A program made the position numbers and the translations under genes. The notes under the pieces are model-generated. The model was not told the DNA's origin. It saw only the letters and a program-made list of their open reading frames with translations, and ran no database searches. This document shows, in pieces, positions 17,676 to 25,636 of a stretch of DNA of 64,000 bases (position 1 is the stretch's first letter; every line of letters starts with the position of its first letter). This stretch comes from Planctomycetota bacterium (GTDB lineage Bacteria; Planctomycetota; UBA1135; GCA-002686595), in assembly GCA_014238415.1 (NCBI GenBank), contig JABABA010000004.1:146201-210200 (forward strand), written 5' to 3'.

Positions 17676-18650
17676 ATGACAACACTTACTTTGCTCCAGG
17701 CGGTAAACGACGCGCTGCACACAAAGATGCGCGAGGACGAGCGCGTGACTGTTTTTGGCGAGGATGTGGGTCCCAAGGGCGGCGTCTTCCTAGCCACCGA
17801 GGGCCTGACCCAGGAGTTCGGCAAGCAACGCTGCTTTGACACGCCCCTTTCCGAAGATGGCATCGTTGGGGCAGCGGTAGGCATGGCGGTCAACGGCCTG
17901 CTGCCCGTGTGTGAAATACAGTTCCAGGACTTCATCTTCCCCGCTTTTGACCAGATTGTCAGCGAAGCGGCCAAGTTGCGTTATCGCTCCGGCGGTCAGT
18001 ACACCGCTCCCATGGTAATCCGTGCGCCCTACGGCGGCGGTATCCGAGGGGGGCTGTACCACAGCCAATCCGGCGAGGCCTACTTTGCGCATACTCCCGG
18101 TTTGAAGGTCGTGATCCCTTCCACGCCACACGATGCCAAGGGACTTTTGATAGCCGCCATTGAAGATCCCGATCCTGTACTTTTTTTGGAACCCAAGGCC
18201 CTCTATCGCTCAGTCAAGGGCGAAGTACCCGAGGGAAGTTACAGCGTTGATCTGTCAACAGTGCGTACTGTGCGCGAAGGTTCAGATGTGACGGTTTTCT
18301 GCTACGGAGCAATGGTGCCTGTTTGCGAGAAGGCCGCCGCCAAGGCTGCTGAAGGTGGCATAGAGTCGCATGTGATCGACCTACGCACGTTGCTTCCTCT
18401 CGACGAGGAAGCTGTCCTGGATGCGGCCAGGAGTACTGGGCGCGTTGTGGTGGTACATGAGGCTCCCCGTTTTTGCGGTTATGGCGCTGAAATCAGCGCC
18501 TTGATTGCTGAGAATGCAATCGAGTACATGGAAGCCCCTGTCAGGCGTGTCACAGGATTCGACACTCCCTTTCCGAACACTCTTGAGCACCATTACATGC
18601 CGGACGAGCGTCGGGTCCTCGATGCGATTGAAGGTGTGGCCTCTTTTTGA
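17676..18650 (+). CDS. pdhB: 2-oxoacid dehydrogenase E1 component beta subunit
   Basis: This 324-residue transketolase-like beta subunit completes the E1 active site. Typical segments are VFGEDVGPKGGVF near the N-terminus (ThDP contact Glu), TPLSEDGIVGAAVGMAVNGL (about 54-73), EIQFQDFIFPAFDQIVSEAA (about 80-99), and RAPYGGGIRGGLYHSQSGEA (about 117-136). The C-terminal domain has VIDLRTLLPLDEEAV and VVVHEAPRFCGYGAEI. ATG 17676 starts the conserved region; there is no strong ribosome site. It is the only E1beta in the operon, so both E1alpha paralogues would have to share it or the second has another partner. Confidence 0.94.
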   Translation: MTTLTLLQAVNDALHTKMREDERVTVFGEDVGPKGGVFLATEGLTQEFGKQRCFDTPLSEDGIVGAAVGMAVNGLLPVCEIQFQDFIFPAFDQIVSEAAKLRYRSGGQYTAPMVIRAPYGGGIRGGLYHSQSGEAYFAHTPGLKVVIPSTPHDAKGLLIAAIEDPDPVLFLEPKALYRSVKGEVPEGSYSVDLSTVRTVREGSDVTVFCYGAMVPVCEKAAAKAAEGGIESHVIDLRTLLPLDEEAVLDAARSTGRVVVVHEAPRFCGYGAEISALIAENAIEYMEAPVRRVTGFDTPFPNTLEHHYMPDERRVLDAIEGVASF

Positions 18651-18670
18651 CCCCAGCAAGTTATCCAACC

Positions 18671-19936
18671 ATGATTGAATTCAAATTGCCGGATATCGGC
18701 GAAGGCACTGCGGAGGGCGAGATCGTCAAGTGGCTCGTTTCTGCTGGTGAAGCGGTCAAGGAGCACCAGGCAGTTGTCGAGGTGATGACTGACAAGGCCA
18801 CGGTCGAGGTGCCCGCTCCTGCAGATGGCACAATTACCAAGTTGCTTGCTGGGGAAGGTGACGTTGTGCCCGTGGGCGATGTCATTTTTCATCTTGACAG
18901 TGCTGGTGGTGGAGCGCCTGTTGCGGAATCGGAACCACCTGCTACGATCGCACATGAGCCTGCGCCAGCAGCTGCTCCCGTTCTGGTTGCAACAGCTACC
19001 ACCAGTGTTGCAACAGCTACCACCAGCAAGGTCCTGGCGGTTCCGAGCGCCCGTCGCGTGGCCAGGGAACTTGGCGTGGACCTTGAGACTGTCGCCGGCA
19101 GTGGTCGCAACGGAGTCATCCGTCGCGCCGATGTGGAGGCCAGTGCCGCGGGTCCAGGTGTCGTATCCGCAGCGCCCAGGCCTGCGGCCACCTCTGAACA
19201 GCGGATTCCATTCCGCGGGGTGCGTCGCAAGGTTGCCGAAGCCATGACGCGTTCCGCCCAGACCGCAGTGCACTTCACCATCGTGGAAGAAGTGGATGTG
19301 ACTGAGTTGGTGCGAGTACGACAAAAGGCCAAGGCGCTTGGTGCTCAACAGAACATCAAGGTTACGTTCATGCCCTTCATCATGAAGGCCGTGGCTGGCG
19401 GCCTGATGAAATTCCCCATGCTCAACGGGCACCTTGATGAGGATGCCGGAGAGATCGTGTTGCCCGGCACCGTGAATCTGGGCATTGCCACCGACACTCC
19501 CAATGGCCTGCTCGTGCCTGTGATTTCTGGCGTAGAGTCCAAAGGCTTGCTGCAGTTGGCGGCCGAACTTGGTGATCTGGCTGATCGCACACGCAAGGGG
19601 CAGGTGCGCCCGGATGAACTGCGTGGCAGCACGTTTTCGATCACTAACGCGGGCAACATCGGTGGAACTCTTGCAACACCGATTATCAACTTCCCAGACA
19701 TCGCGATCCTAGGTGTACATCGCATTGTCAGGCGACCAGGGGTGGTGGATACGCCCGATGGTGAGGTTATTGAAGTGCGCCAGTACATGAACTTCTCCTG
19801 CAGCGTGGATCATCGACTAGCCGATGGGGCCGACGCGGCCCGATTTGTGGCACACCTGCGCGAAACCCTGGAGGAGCCAGGTCTGCTGACCCTGTTGCTT
19901 GCTCTCAAAATCGATTCGATGGAATCTCTTGCTTAG
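18671..19936 (+). CDS. pdhC: Dihydrolipoamide acyltransferase E2
   Basis: This 421-residue E2 core carries one lipoyl domain (residues 1-80) with the lipoylated lysine K42 in EVMTDKATVEVP. A Pro/Ala/Thr-rich flexible linker contains a duplicated 7-residue unit, followed by a peripheral-subunit-binding domain (PSARRVARELGVDLETVAGS, about 118-137) and a catalytic CAT-fold domain. The active-site His is H381 in CSVDHRLADGADAARF. ATG 18671 is preferred to the in-frame TTG at 18647, since MIEFKLPDIGEG is the canonical beginning. A single lipoyl domain is common in branched-chain E2. It is encoded between E1beta and the second E1alpha. Confidence 0.95.
   Translation: MIEFKLPDIGEGTAEGEIVKWLVSAGEAVKEHQAVVEVMTDKATVEVPAPADGTITKLLAGEGDVVPVGDVIFHLDSAGGGAPVAESEPPATIAHEPAPAAAPVLVATATTSVATATTSKVLAVPSARRVARELGVDLETVAGSGRNGVIRRADVEASAAGPGVVSAAPRPAATSEQRIPFRGVRRKVAEAMTRSAQTAVHFTIVEEVDVTELVRVRQKAKALGAQQNIKVTFMPFIMKAVAGGLMKFPMLNGHLDEDAGEIVLPGTVNLGIATDTPNGLLVPVISGVESKGLLQLAAELGDLADRTRKGQVRPDELRGSTFSITNAGNIGGTLATPIINFPDIAILGVHRIVRRPGVVDTPDGEVIEVRQYMNFSCSVDHRLADGADAARFVAHLRETLEEPGLLTLLLALKIDSMESLA
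18986..19026 (+). repeat. Tandem 21-bp direct repeat in the E2 linker
   Basis: Two perfect 20-base copies (18986-19005 and 19007-19026) are separated by one base, giving a period of 21 bp. They encode VATATTS twice. In-frame duplication in a flexible linker changes only arm length. Confidence 0.9.
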
Positions 19937-19940
19937 TTGC

Positions 19941-21050
19941 GTGGCTGAGCTTCAACAGATCTTGGATGAGAGCGGAGCCCTTGTGGGAGAGGTCCCTGAC
20001 TTGTCTGATGAGCGTCTCAGGGAATTGTTCCAGCACATGCTCATGATTCGCTCCTTGGACGGGCGCATGTTGAAACTGCAGCGTGCTGGCCGAGTGGGCT
20101 TTGTGGGCACCGCTACAGGTTTGGAAGCGTCGTTGGTTGGTGCGGCTGCACCTCTCTTGCCCCAGGACTGGATGTGGTCCGGGTTGCGGGAAGGTGGTGC
20201 CGCCATCACCCGTGGACTGCCCATGTCAGAGTATGTGGCTCAGATGTACTGCAATTCGAATGACACCGCCAAGGGCCGGCAGATGTGCAATCACTTTCAG
20301 CACAAGGAGTCGAACTACCCTAGCTGGTCTTCGGTGATAGGTACCCAGATCACTCATGGAGTCGGGGCCGCCTACGCCAGCGCTCGGCGCGGGGATGACG
20401 CGGTGCACTCGATCCACTTTGGCGACGGTGCCAGCAGCTCCAACGGGTTTCATTCGGGTATGAACCTCGCTGGTGTTTGGAAGGCACCTTGCGTTTTTGT
20501 CTGTATCGACAATGGTTGGGCGATTTCGGTCAAGTCATCTGACCAAACTGCCGCCGAATCCTACTCGGACAAGGCCGAAGCCTATGGCATGTCCGGGGTG
20601 ACTGTGGACGGTAACGATGTACTTGCGGTGTATGTCGAAATGAAGACTGCGGTCGAGCGGGCTCGCGCAAAGGGTGGCCCGAGCTTGGTTGTGCTCAAGA
20701 CCTATCGTATGTTGGGACACTCAAGTTCCGATGATCCGAGCAAGTACCGAGAAGACGAGGAGGTCGAGGCCTGGGCCCAGTGTGATCCCCTGGACCGCTA
20801 CGAGTCCTTCCTGATAGCCCGGGGGCTGATCGATGCCAACGGGCGCTCGGCCCAAGAGGAGGCGATCTTGGCAGAGATAGATGAGGTGATCCACGAACAA
20901 GAAGCCGCCCCTCCTTTCCCTTTGCGATCTTTGGTGGAGGATGTCTATAGCGAGGTGCCCCGTCACCTGCGTCTCCAGTTCAATCAATTCCTAGAAGTCG
21001 CTGAACGCCGCGGGGATGCGACCCCCGGCGATGGTGCCTTTCCCCTTTGA
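19941..21050 (+). CDS. 2-oxoacid dehydrogenase E1 component alpha subunit (second copy)
   Basis: This second E1alpha-type ThDP protein is 369 residues from GTG 19941, the same length as the first copy, which is why that start is chosen over TTG 19899 inside the E2 gene. It keeps HFGDGASSSNGFHSGMNLAG with DNGWAIS (ThDP motif), SSVIGTQITHGVGAAYASAR, and MLGHSSSDDPSKYR. It is clearly diverged from the first copy: GRQMCNHFQHKESNY replaces GRQMSVHFSFIEPLR, and the N-terminal substrate region reads FVGTATGLEASLVGA instead of FSIPNKGVEATQVGA. Because the residues lining the acyl pocket differ, a different 2-oxoacid is a reasonable guess. It has no adjacent second E1beta. Both paralogues end in GDGAFPL/GGGAFPL, suggesting local duplication. 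Confidence 0.9.
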   Translation: MAELQQILDESGALVGEVPDLSDERLRELFQHMLMIRSLDGRMLKLQRAGRVGFVGTATGLEASLVGAAAPLLPQDWMWSGLREGGAAITRGLPMSEYVAQMYCNSNDTAKGRQMCNHFQHKESNYPSWSSVIGTQITHGVGAAYASARRGDDAVHSIHFGDGASSSNGFHSGMNLAGVWKAPCVFVCIDNGWAISVKSSDQTAAESYSDKAEAYGMSGVTVDGNDVLAVYVEMKTAVERARAKGGPSLVVLKTYRMLGHSSSDDPSKYREDEEVEAWAQCDPLDRYESFLIARGLIDANGRSAQEEAILAEIDEVIHEQEAAPPFPLRSLVEDVYSEVPRHLRLQFNQFLEVAERRGDATPGDGAFPL

Positions 21051-21070
21051 GAGAGAATTCCCCCTTCCCC

Positions 21071-22471
21071 ATGAATCAGAGCCGCAAGGTCGTTGTAATC
21101 GGTGCCGGACCCGCAGGCTACGTCTGCGCGATCCGCCTCGCCCAATTGGGCCAGCAGGTAGTCGTTGTGGAGAAGGAAGCCCTGGGCGGGACCTGCCTGA
21201 ATGTGGGTTGCATTCCCTCCAAGGCCATGATCGCCGCGGGTTCGTTGATGGAAAAGGTCAGCCAGGCTCACAGCATGGGCATCACCATCGAAGGCATGCA
21301 ACTCGATCCCGCCAAGCTGGTGGATTGGAAGAATGCGATAGTTGGGCGTTTGACCGGAGGGGTGGGGGCCTTGCTCAAAAAACACGGTTGCCAGGTGATC
21401 ACGGGCACGGCGCGCCTACTAGACAAGAACACGGTGGAGGTCACTACCAAGCAGGGTGCCGAGAAAGTGTCCTGTGACGACATTGTGATCGCTACTGGTT
21501 CGGTGCCTATTGAGATCCCGGGTTTCGCTTTTGACGAGGACGCGGTCTGGTCTTCCACCGGTGCCCTTTCTCCTACAACGGTTCCCAATCATCTAGTGGT
21601 GATCGGTGGGGGCTATATCGGGCTTGAGATGGGCATGATGTATCACCATCTGGGTTCCCAGGTAACCGTGCTGGAGGCTACCGGTGGTGCATTGCCGGGC
21701 CAGGACCGGGACTGCGTCAAAGTCATCGAGCGTTCCCTCAAGAAGAAGAAGATCAATTTGCTGGTCAATACATTTGCCAAACAGTGGAGCAGGTCCGGCG
21801 ATGGTTTGGTGGTCACGATAGAGAAGAATGGAAAGACCGAAGAGATCTTGTGTGATCAGATCCTGTCCACCGTGGGTCGGCGCCCTTACAGCGAGGGGCT
21901 TGGCCTCGAGAACGTGGGCCTCGCCACCAACGAGAGCGGATTCATCCAGATCGACAAGCAAATGCGAACCAGCGTGCCCAATATCTACTGCGTGGGCGAC
22001 ACCGCTGGTCAACCCATGCTGGCCCACAAGGGCAGCAAGGAGGGATTGGTGGCGGCAGGTGTGATCGCTGGAAAGCCCGAGGAGTACGACGTGCGTTGCG
22101 TGCCTGCTGTAATCTTCACTGCTCCGGAAATGGCATCCGTAGGACTGACCGAGGATCAGGCCCGCGAGGCGGGCTACGAGCCCGTCACAGGCTCCTTCCC
22201 TTTCAAAGCCTCAGGCAGGGCCATGACCCTGCAGGATACCGAGGGCATGGTCAAGGTCGTCTCCGACGCCAAATCTGACCTTGTCCTGGGTGTACACATG
22301 GTTGGCCCGGAAGTCACAGAACTCATTGCTGAGGCAGCTTTGGCCATCGAAATGGGAGCCACCAGCGAAGACCTTGCGCGTACGATTCACGCCCACCCGA
22401 CCTTGCCGGAAGCTCTAATGGAAGCCGCTGAAGCCGTGCATAACATGGCCGTACACATCTACCAGCCCTGA
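21071..22471 (+). CDS. lpd: Dihydrolipoamide dehydrogenase E3
   Basis: This 466-residue FAD disulfide reductase reoxidises dihydrolipoyl groups on E2 with NAD+. It has the FAD dinucleotide motif VVVIGAGPAGYVCAIR (7-22), the redox-active pair C42/C47 in GGTCLNVGCIPSK, the NAD motif VVIGGGYIGLEMG (about 177-189), the second FAD motif YCVGDTAGQPMLAHKGSKEG, and the C-terminal catalytic dyad H442/E447 in HAHPTLPEAL. ATG 21071 begins the canonical N-terminus. It lies 20 bp after the second E1alpha and 4 bp before lipB, so the complete complex plus lipoylation enzymes form one transcription unit. Confidence 0.97.
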   Translation: MNQSRKVVVIGAGPAGYVCAIRLAQLGQQVVVVEKEALGGTCLNVGCIPSKAMIAAGSLMEKVSQAHSMGITIEGMQLDPAKLVDWKNAIVGRLTGGVGALLKKHGCQVITGTARLLDKNTVEVTTKQGAEKVSCDDIVIATGSVPIEIPGFAFDEDAVWSSTGALSPTTVPNHLVVIGGGYIGLEMGMMYHHLGSQVTVLEATGGALPGQDRDCVKVIERSLKKKKINLLVNTFAKQWSRSGDGLVVTIEKNGKTEEILCDQILSTVGRRPYSEGLGLENVGLATNESGFIQIDKQMRTSVPNIYCVGDTAGQPMLAHKGSKEGLVAAGVIAGKPEEYDVRCVPAVIFTAPEMASVGLTEDQAREAGYEPVTGSFPFKASGRAMTLQDTEGMVKVVSDAKSDLVLGVHMVGPEVTELIAEAALAIEMGATSEDLARTIHAHPTLPEALMEAAEAVHNMAVHIYQP

Positions 22472-22475
22472 GCCA

Positions 22476-23207
22476 GTGGACTCTCCTGTTTCTGATCTAC
22501 CGCTGCTCGAGGTCTTGCGCCTGGGAATTAAATCCCATCAGGAAACTTGGGATTTGCAGCAGGAGTTGCTTCAAAAACGCGCGGCGGATGAGATCAGTGA
22601 CACGCTGATCCTGGTAGAGCACGAGTCCTTGATTACTGTGGGTCGCGGCGGCGACCTGCAAGCCGTGGGATCAGCTGGTCTGCCTGTGGTGGAGGTGGAG
22701 CGAGGGGGTGAAGCCACTTATCATGGACCTGGGCAAGTCGTCGCTTATCCCATTATCGCCTTGCCTGAGGATCAGCGCGACCTGCATAGGCACCTTGGGA
22801 AGCTCGAGGAGGTCATCATCCGTGTGCTGGGCGAATTCGACATCACAGGCGAACGCAAGCAGGGTCTGACCGGCGTATGGATTGGTGAGCAAAAAGTTGC
22901 CTCAGTTGGTGTCGCGGTGCGGCAGTGGGTGACCTGGTATGGATTTGCCCTCAATGTGCACACGGACCTGGAACAATTTGCGGGGTTTCAGCCCTGTGGT
23001 CTCGACCCCAAGGTGATGACTCGAGTTGCGGATCACGTTCAGCTACCTCCGGCCACGATTCTCTTCGAGGTCTTGATCGTCAAACACATGCTTGAGGTGT
23101 TTGGGCGTCGCCTGCCTGATCCGCCCCCCCTGGATCCAGGACCGGAGCCTGGGGGTACCTGCAACTCAGGTCCGTCAGGGTTTCCGAGCCTGCCGATTAT
23201 TCCCTGA
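22476..23207 (+). CDS. lipB: Octanoyl-[ACP]:protein N-octanoyltransferase
   Basis: LipB moves octanoyl from acyl carrier protein to the lipoyl lysine, the step before LipA. The 243-residue product has RGGEATYHGPGQVVAYP (about 75-91), the lysine-containing GEQKVASVGVAVRQW (about 139-153), and the catalytic cysteine C174 in FQPCGLDPKVMT. It starts at GTG 22476, 4 bp after lpd. The C-terminal 30 residues are Pro/Gly-rich and probably disordered. As the last gene of the lipA-to-lipB operon it is followed by a good intrinsic terminator candidate. Confidence 0.95.
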   Translation: MDSPVSDLPLLEVLRLGIKSHQETWDLQQELLQKRAADEISDTLILVEHESLITVGRGGDLQAVGSAGLPVVEVERGGEATYHGPGQVVAYPIIALPEDQRDLHRHLGKLEEVIIRVLGEFDITGERKQGLTGVWIGEQKVASVGVAVRQWVTWYGFALNVHTDLEQFAGFQPCGLDPKVMTRVADHVQLPPATILFEVLIVKHMLEVFGRRLPDPPPLDPGPEPGGTCNSGPSGFPSLPIIP

Positions 23208-23267
23208 TGCTCTCCAATTCGCCCACTGGTGGGAGCCAGGGCGGTGGGAGTGTCTCGATCCGAGATC

Positions 23268-23292
23268 AGTACTCGACTCTGCGAGTACTTTT
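23268..23292 (+). terminator. Intrinsic terminator after lipB
   Basis: AGTACTCG (23268-23275) and CGAGTACT (23282-23289) form a perfect 8-bp stem with a 6-nt loop, directly followed by TTT and CTCC. It lies 60 bp after lipB and fits the end of the lipoate/oxoacid dehydrogenase operon. Confidence 0.65.
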
Positions 23293-23635
23293 CTCCGATT
23301 AGTGAGACAGGTCTCCCCTGTCAACCCCTTCTCTCAATGCACTCTTGTTCCCAGAAGTTCAAACACTCGCGCTGCAACTCGCGAGCCGTAATCGAACTTG
23401 TCTTGAATACGGGTTTTGGAGGGTTGGCATGATGCTCGATTGTGCCTGCGAGAATCGAATGCCTTCGGGGAGCTCGCTCTTGCTCGTCGGAGCAGAAGTG
23501 CTGACCCATGAAATCCCGAGTCTTGTCGAATTGACGAGAGCCGTTGGTGCCTCCCTCCATGCTCCCAAGAAGTTAGGACACAATCAGTGTGTGACTTCGT
23601 TTCAAGGCTCAGGAGCCAAGAGGACCTGATTCTCC
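23293..23635. other. Intergenic region before the HDOD-REC-GGDEF gene
   Basis: About 340 bp without a supported gene. A 94-codon plus-strand frame (23345-23629) and an antisense one exist but show no domain, no ribosome site and no coding-like composition. The region probably carries the promoter of the signalling gene; no clear -35/-10 pair could be assigned. Confidence 0.4.
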
Positions 23636-25630
23636 ATGGAACGTCGTTTCGATGAAATGCGCCTGGCGCGGGACTTGCCTACGCCCTCGGCAGTCGGGCT
23701 CAAAATCCTGGAGTTGACTGCTCGCTCTGACTACGATCACGCTGAGCTTGTGAGTCTGATTGGTGCCGACCCGGCCTTGAGCGGGCGAGTATTGCGTCTG
23801 GCCAATAACATGGGACGTAGCAAAGGGGAGCCTGTCTCCTCTGTACAGCAGGCCGCTGCGTGTCTTGGTTCCGATGCTGTGCGCAAGGTGGCTCTTGGTT
23901 TCAGTCTGCTGGAGACTCGCATGCCTGTAGCGCGCCGCTTTTGTGTGGACTCTTTCTGGAGTCAGTCCTTGGCTTGTGCGGTGTCTGCAGAGATGCTTGC
24001 AAAGTCTACGGGCAAGGATCCGGCCAGTTTCTTTACCCTGGGATTGTTGAGTGGCATCGGGCGTTTGGCCTTGGCCTGCGTACATCCAGAAAGGTATGGA
24101 AGAATCTGTTGTGATCCAAGAGCCGCTGACGAAGCGTCCATGTTGCAGTTGGAGTGGCGTACCTTCGAAATCGACCATTTGGATGTCGGTGCATGCCTGC
24201 TCAAGGATTCGGGCTTGCCTGAGACCTTCAGCCAGGCCATAGAGCAGACTTCGCCACGGAAGGCGGCCTGTGGAGAATCCCAGGGCGAGTGGGCTCTGCT
24301 CCTGATCGCTGCGAGGTTGATTGGCAGGGTTCTTTCGCCCCATGCGAGCGATCCCCTTGGGGATCGGGCGCGAGCTCTGACCTCGCTGCCTTCCGCAGTG
24401 GAGCAGATGGGTTTGGCACCTGATAGCTTCACGGGCTTGATTCTAGAGGCCTCGAATAGATGGCATGAATGGGCGAACTTCACGGGCATTCGCAGGATGG
24501 GCCCAGATCTTGGGGATCTCTCCATGGCATTGGTAGAGGCAGCCAAATCAGAACCCCTGCCCGAGACATTCGTAGGCCGCAGGCAAGAGACTGATCGCGA
24601 CCTCTTCATGGAAGAGCACGCCATCCATGATGAGGAGGGCACCGAACAGCCGCGTCCCACTCGGGTGCTCTTGGTGGATGACGATCCTGCCATGTTGAAG
24701 CTGCTGGCCTTCAACTTGGAGAATGAGGGCTTCGAGGTCTTCATGGCTACCGAGGGCAGTGTGGCTCTTGAGCTGGCTATGCATATGCAACCGGAGGTAG
24801 TGATCATTGACTGGTTCATGCCCCTGATGAGCGGCGATGAGCTTCTGCAGGTATTGCGAAAATCGGAGATTGGCCGTCGCGTTTATGCGATCGGAATCAG
24901 TGCTGATGGGGGTGACACGCGTGCTCTGGAGGCCCTCGATTGCGGAGCCGACGACTTCATGTCCAAACCAATCAACCCAAAATTGTTTGCTGCGCGCGTG
25001 CGCGTTGGTTCCAGGGTCGTGGCAGAGCGCCAGGCAGTTGAGCGTTCCGAGCGAACCAACCACAGCCGCGCTGCAGAGATGGGTTTGATGGGTCGCCGTC
25101 TGCGCTCAGCGGCCTTGACTGACGCCTTGACCGGCCTCCCCAACCGTCGTCATGGTATGCGCTTGCTTGAGACGGAGTGGGATCGCTCTGATCGTGGCGA
25201 TCAACCTTTCTCGGTGATTGCCATCGACATTGACCACTTCAAGAAATTCAACGATCTTGCGGGCCATGACATCGGAGATGCTGTCCTGCGGGAGGTCTCC
25301 AGTACATTGGCAGAGAATTGCCGCACCGGAGACGCGGTCTCTCGAATGGGTGGAGAGGAGTTCCTTTGCGTCGTGGGAAGCGCTCGCATAGATGTTGCTT
25401 ACATTGCTGCGGAACGCCTGCGTCATGCGGTGGATCAACTGCCTCCGGTCCAGCTTGATGAACCCATGGTAATCACGATCAGTCTAGGGGTTGCACAGCG
25501 CGAGCCCTGGATGCGTTGCATGGATGACCTCTTGCGAGAAGCGGACAAGGCGCTCTATGTGGCCAAGGCTGAGGGCCGCAACAGAGTGTCTTTGGCTGTG
25601 GATCCGAAAGGGGGCGCGGCAAGCGCCTAG
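23636..25630 (+). CDS. HDOD-REC-GGDEF signalling protein (diguanylate cyclase)
   Basis: This 664-residue cytosolic signalling protein has three parts. Residues about 8-215 form an HDOD domain (LPTPSAVGLKILELTARSDY at the start, then LSGRVLRLANN). Residues about 341-460 form a response-regulator receiver with the acidic pocket VDDDP and phosphoacceptor D392 in VIIDWFMPLMSG. After a short coiled linker (about 461-495) comes a GGDEF domain with LTDALTGLPNRRHGM, IDIDHFKKFND and active-site GGEEF at 572-576. An RxxD inhibitory-site match, RTGD, precedes GGEEF at the usual distance, so product inhibition by cyclic-di-GMP is likely. No histidine kinase is adjacent. The HDOD part suggests coupling of c-di-GMP output to another input. 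Confidence 0.92.
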   Translation: MERRFDEMRLARDLPTPSAVGLKILELTARSDYDHAELVSLIGADPALSGRVLRLANNMGRSKGEPVSSVQQAAACLGSDAVRKVALGFSLLETRMPVARRFCVDSFWSQSLACAVSAEMLAKSTGKDPASFFTLGLLSGIGRLALACVHPERYGRICCDPRAADEASMLQLEWRTFEIDHLDVGACLLKDSGLPETFSQAIEQTSPRKAACGESQGEWALLLIAARLIGRVLSPHASDPLGDRARALTSLPSAVEQMGLAPDSFTGLILEASNRWHEWANFTGIRRMGPDLGDLSMALVEAAKSEPLPETFVGRRQETDRDLFMEEHAIHDEEGTEQPRPTRVLLVDDDPAMLKLLAFNLENEGFEVFMATEGSVALELAMHMQPEVVIIDWFMPLMSGDELLQVLRKSEIGRRVYAIGISADGGDTRALEALDCGADDFMSKPINPKLFAARVRVGSRVVAERQAVERSERTNHSRAAEMGLMGRRLRSAALTDALTGLPNRRHGMRLLETEWDRSDRGDQPFSVIAIDIDHFKKFNDLAGHDIGDAVLREVSSTLAENCRTGDAVSRMGGEEFLCVVGSARIDVAYIAAERLRHAVDQLPPVQLDEPMVITISLGVAQREPWMRCMDDLLREADKALYVAKAEGRNRVSLAVDPKGGAASA

Positions 25631-25636
25631 CTGGGA

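Noticed and set aside
18986..19026. Tandem repeat as part of a mobile element or CRISPR
   Set aside because: Only two copies, inside the E2 linker and in frame; it is a simple linker duplication.
23345..23629. 94-codon frame between lipB and the HDOD protein gene
   Set aside because: No domain, no ribosome site, and antisense frames of similar length exist in the same interval.
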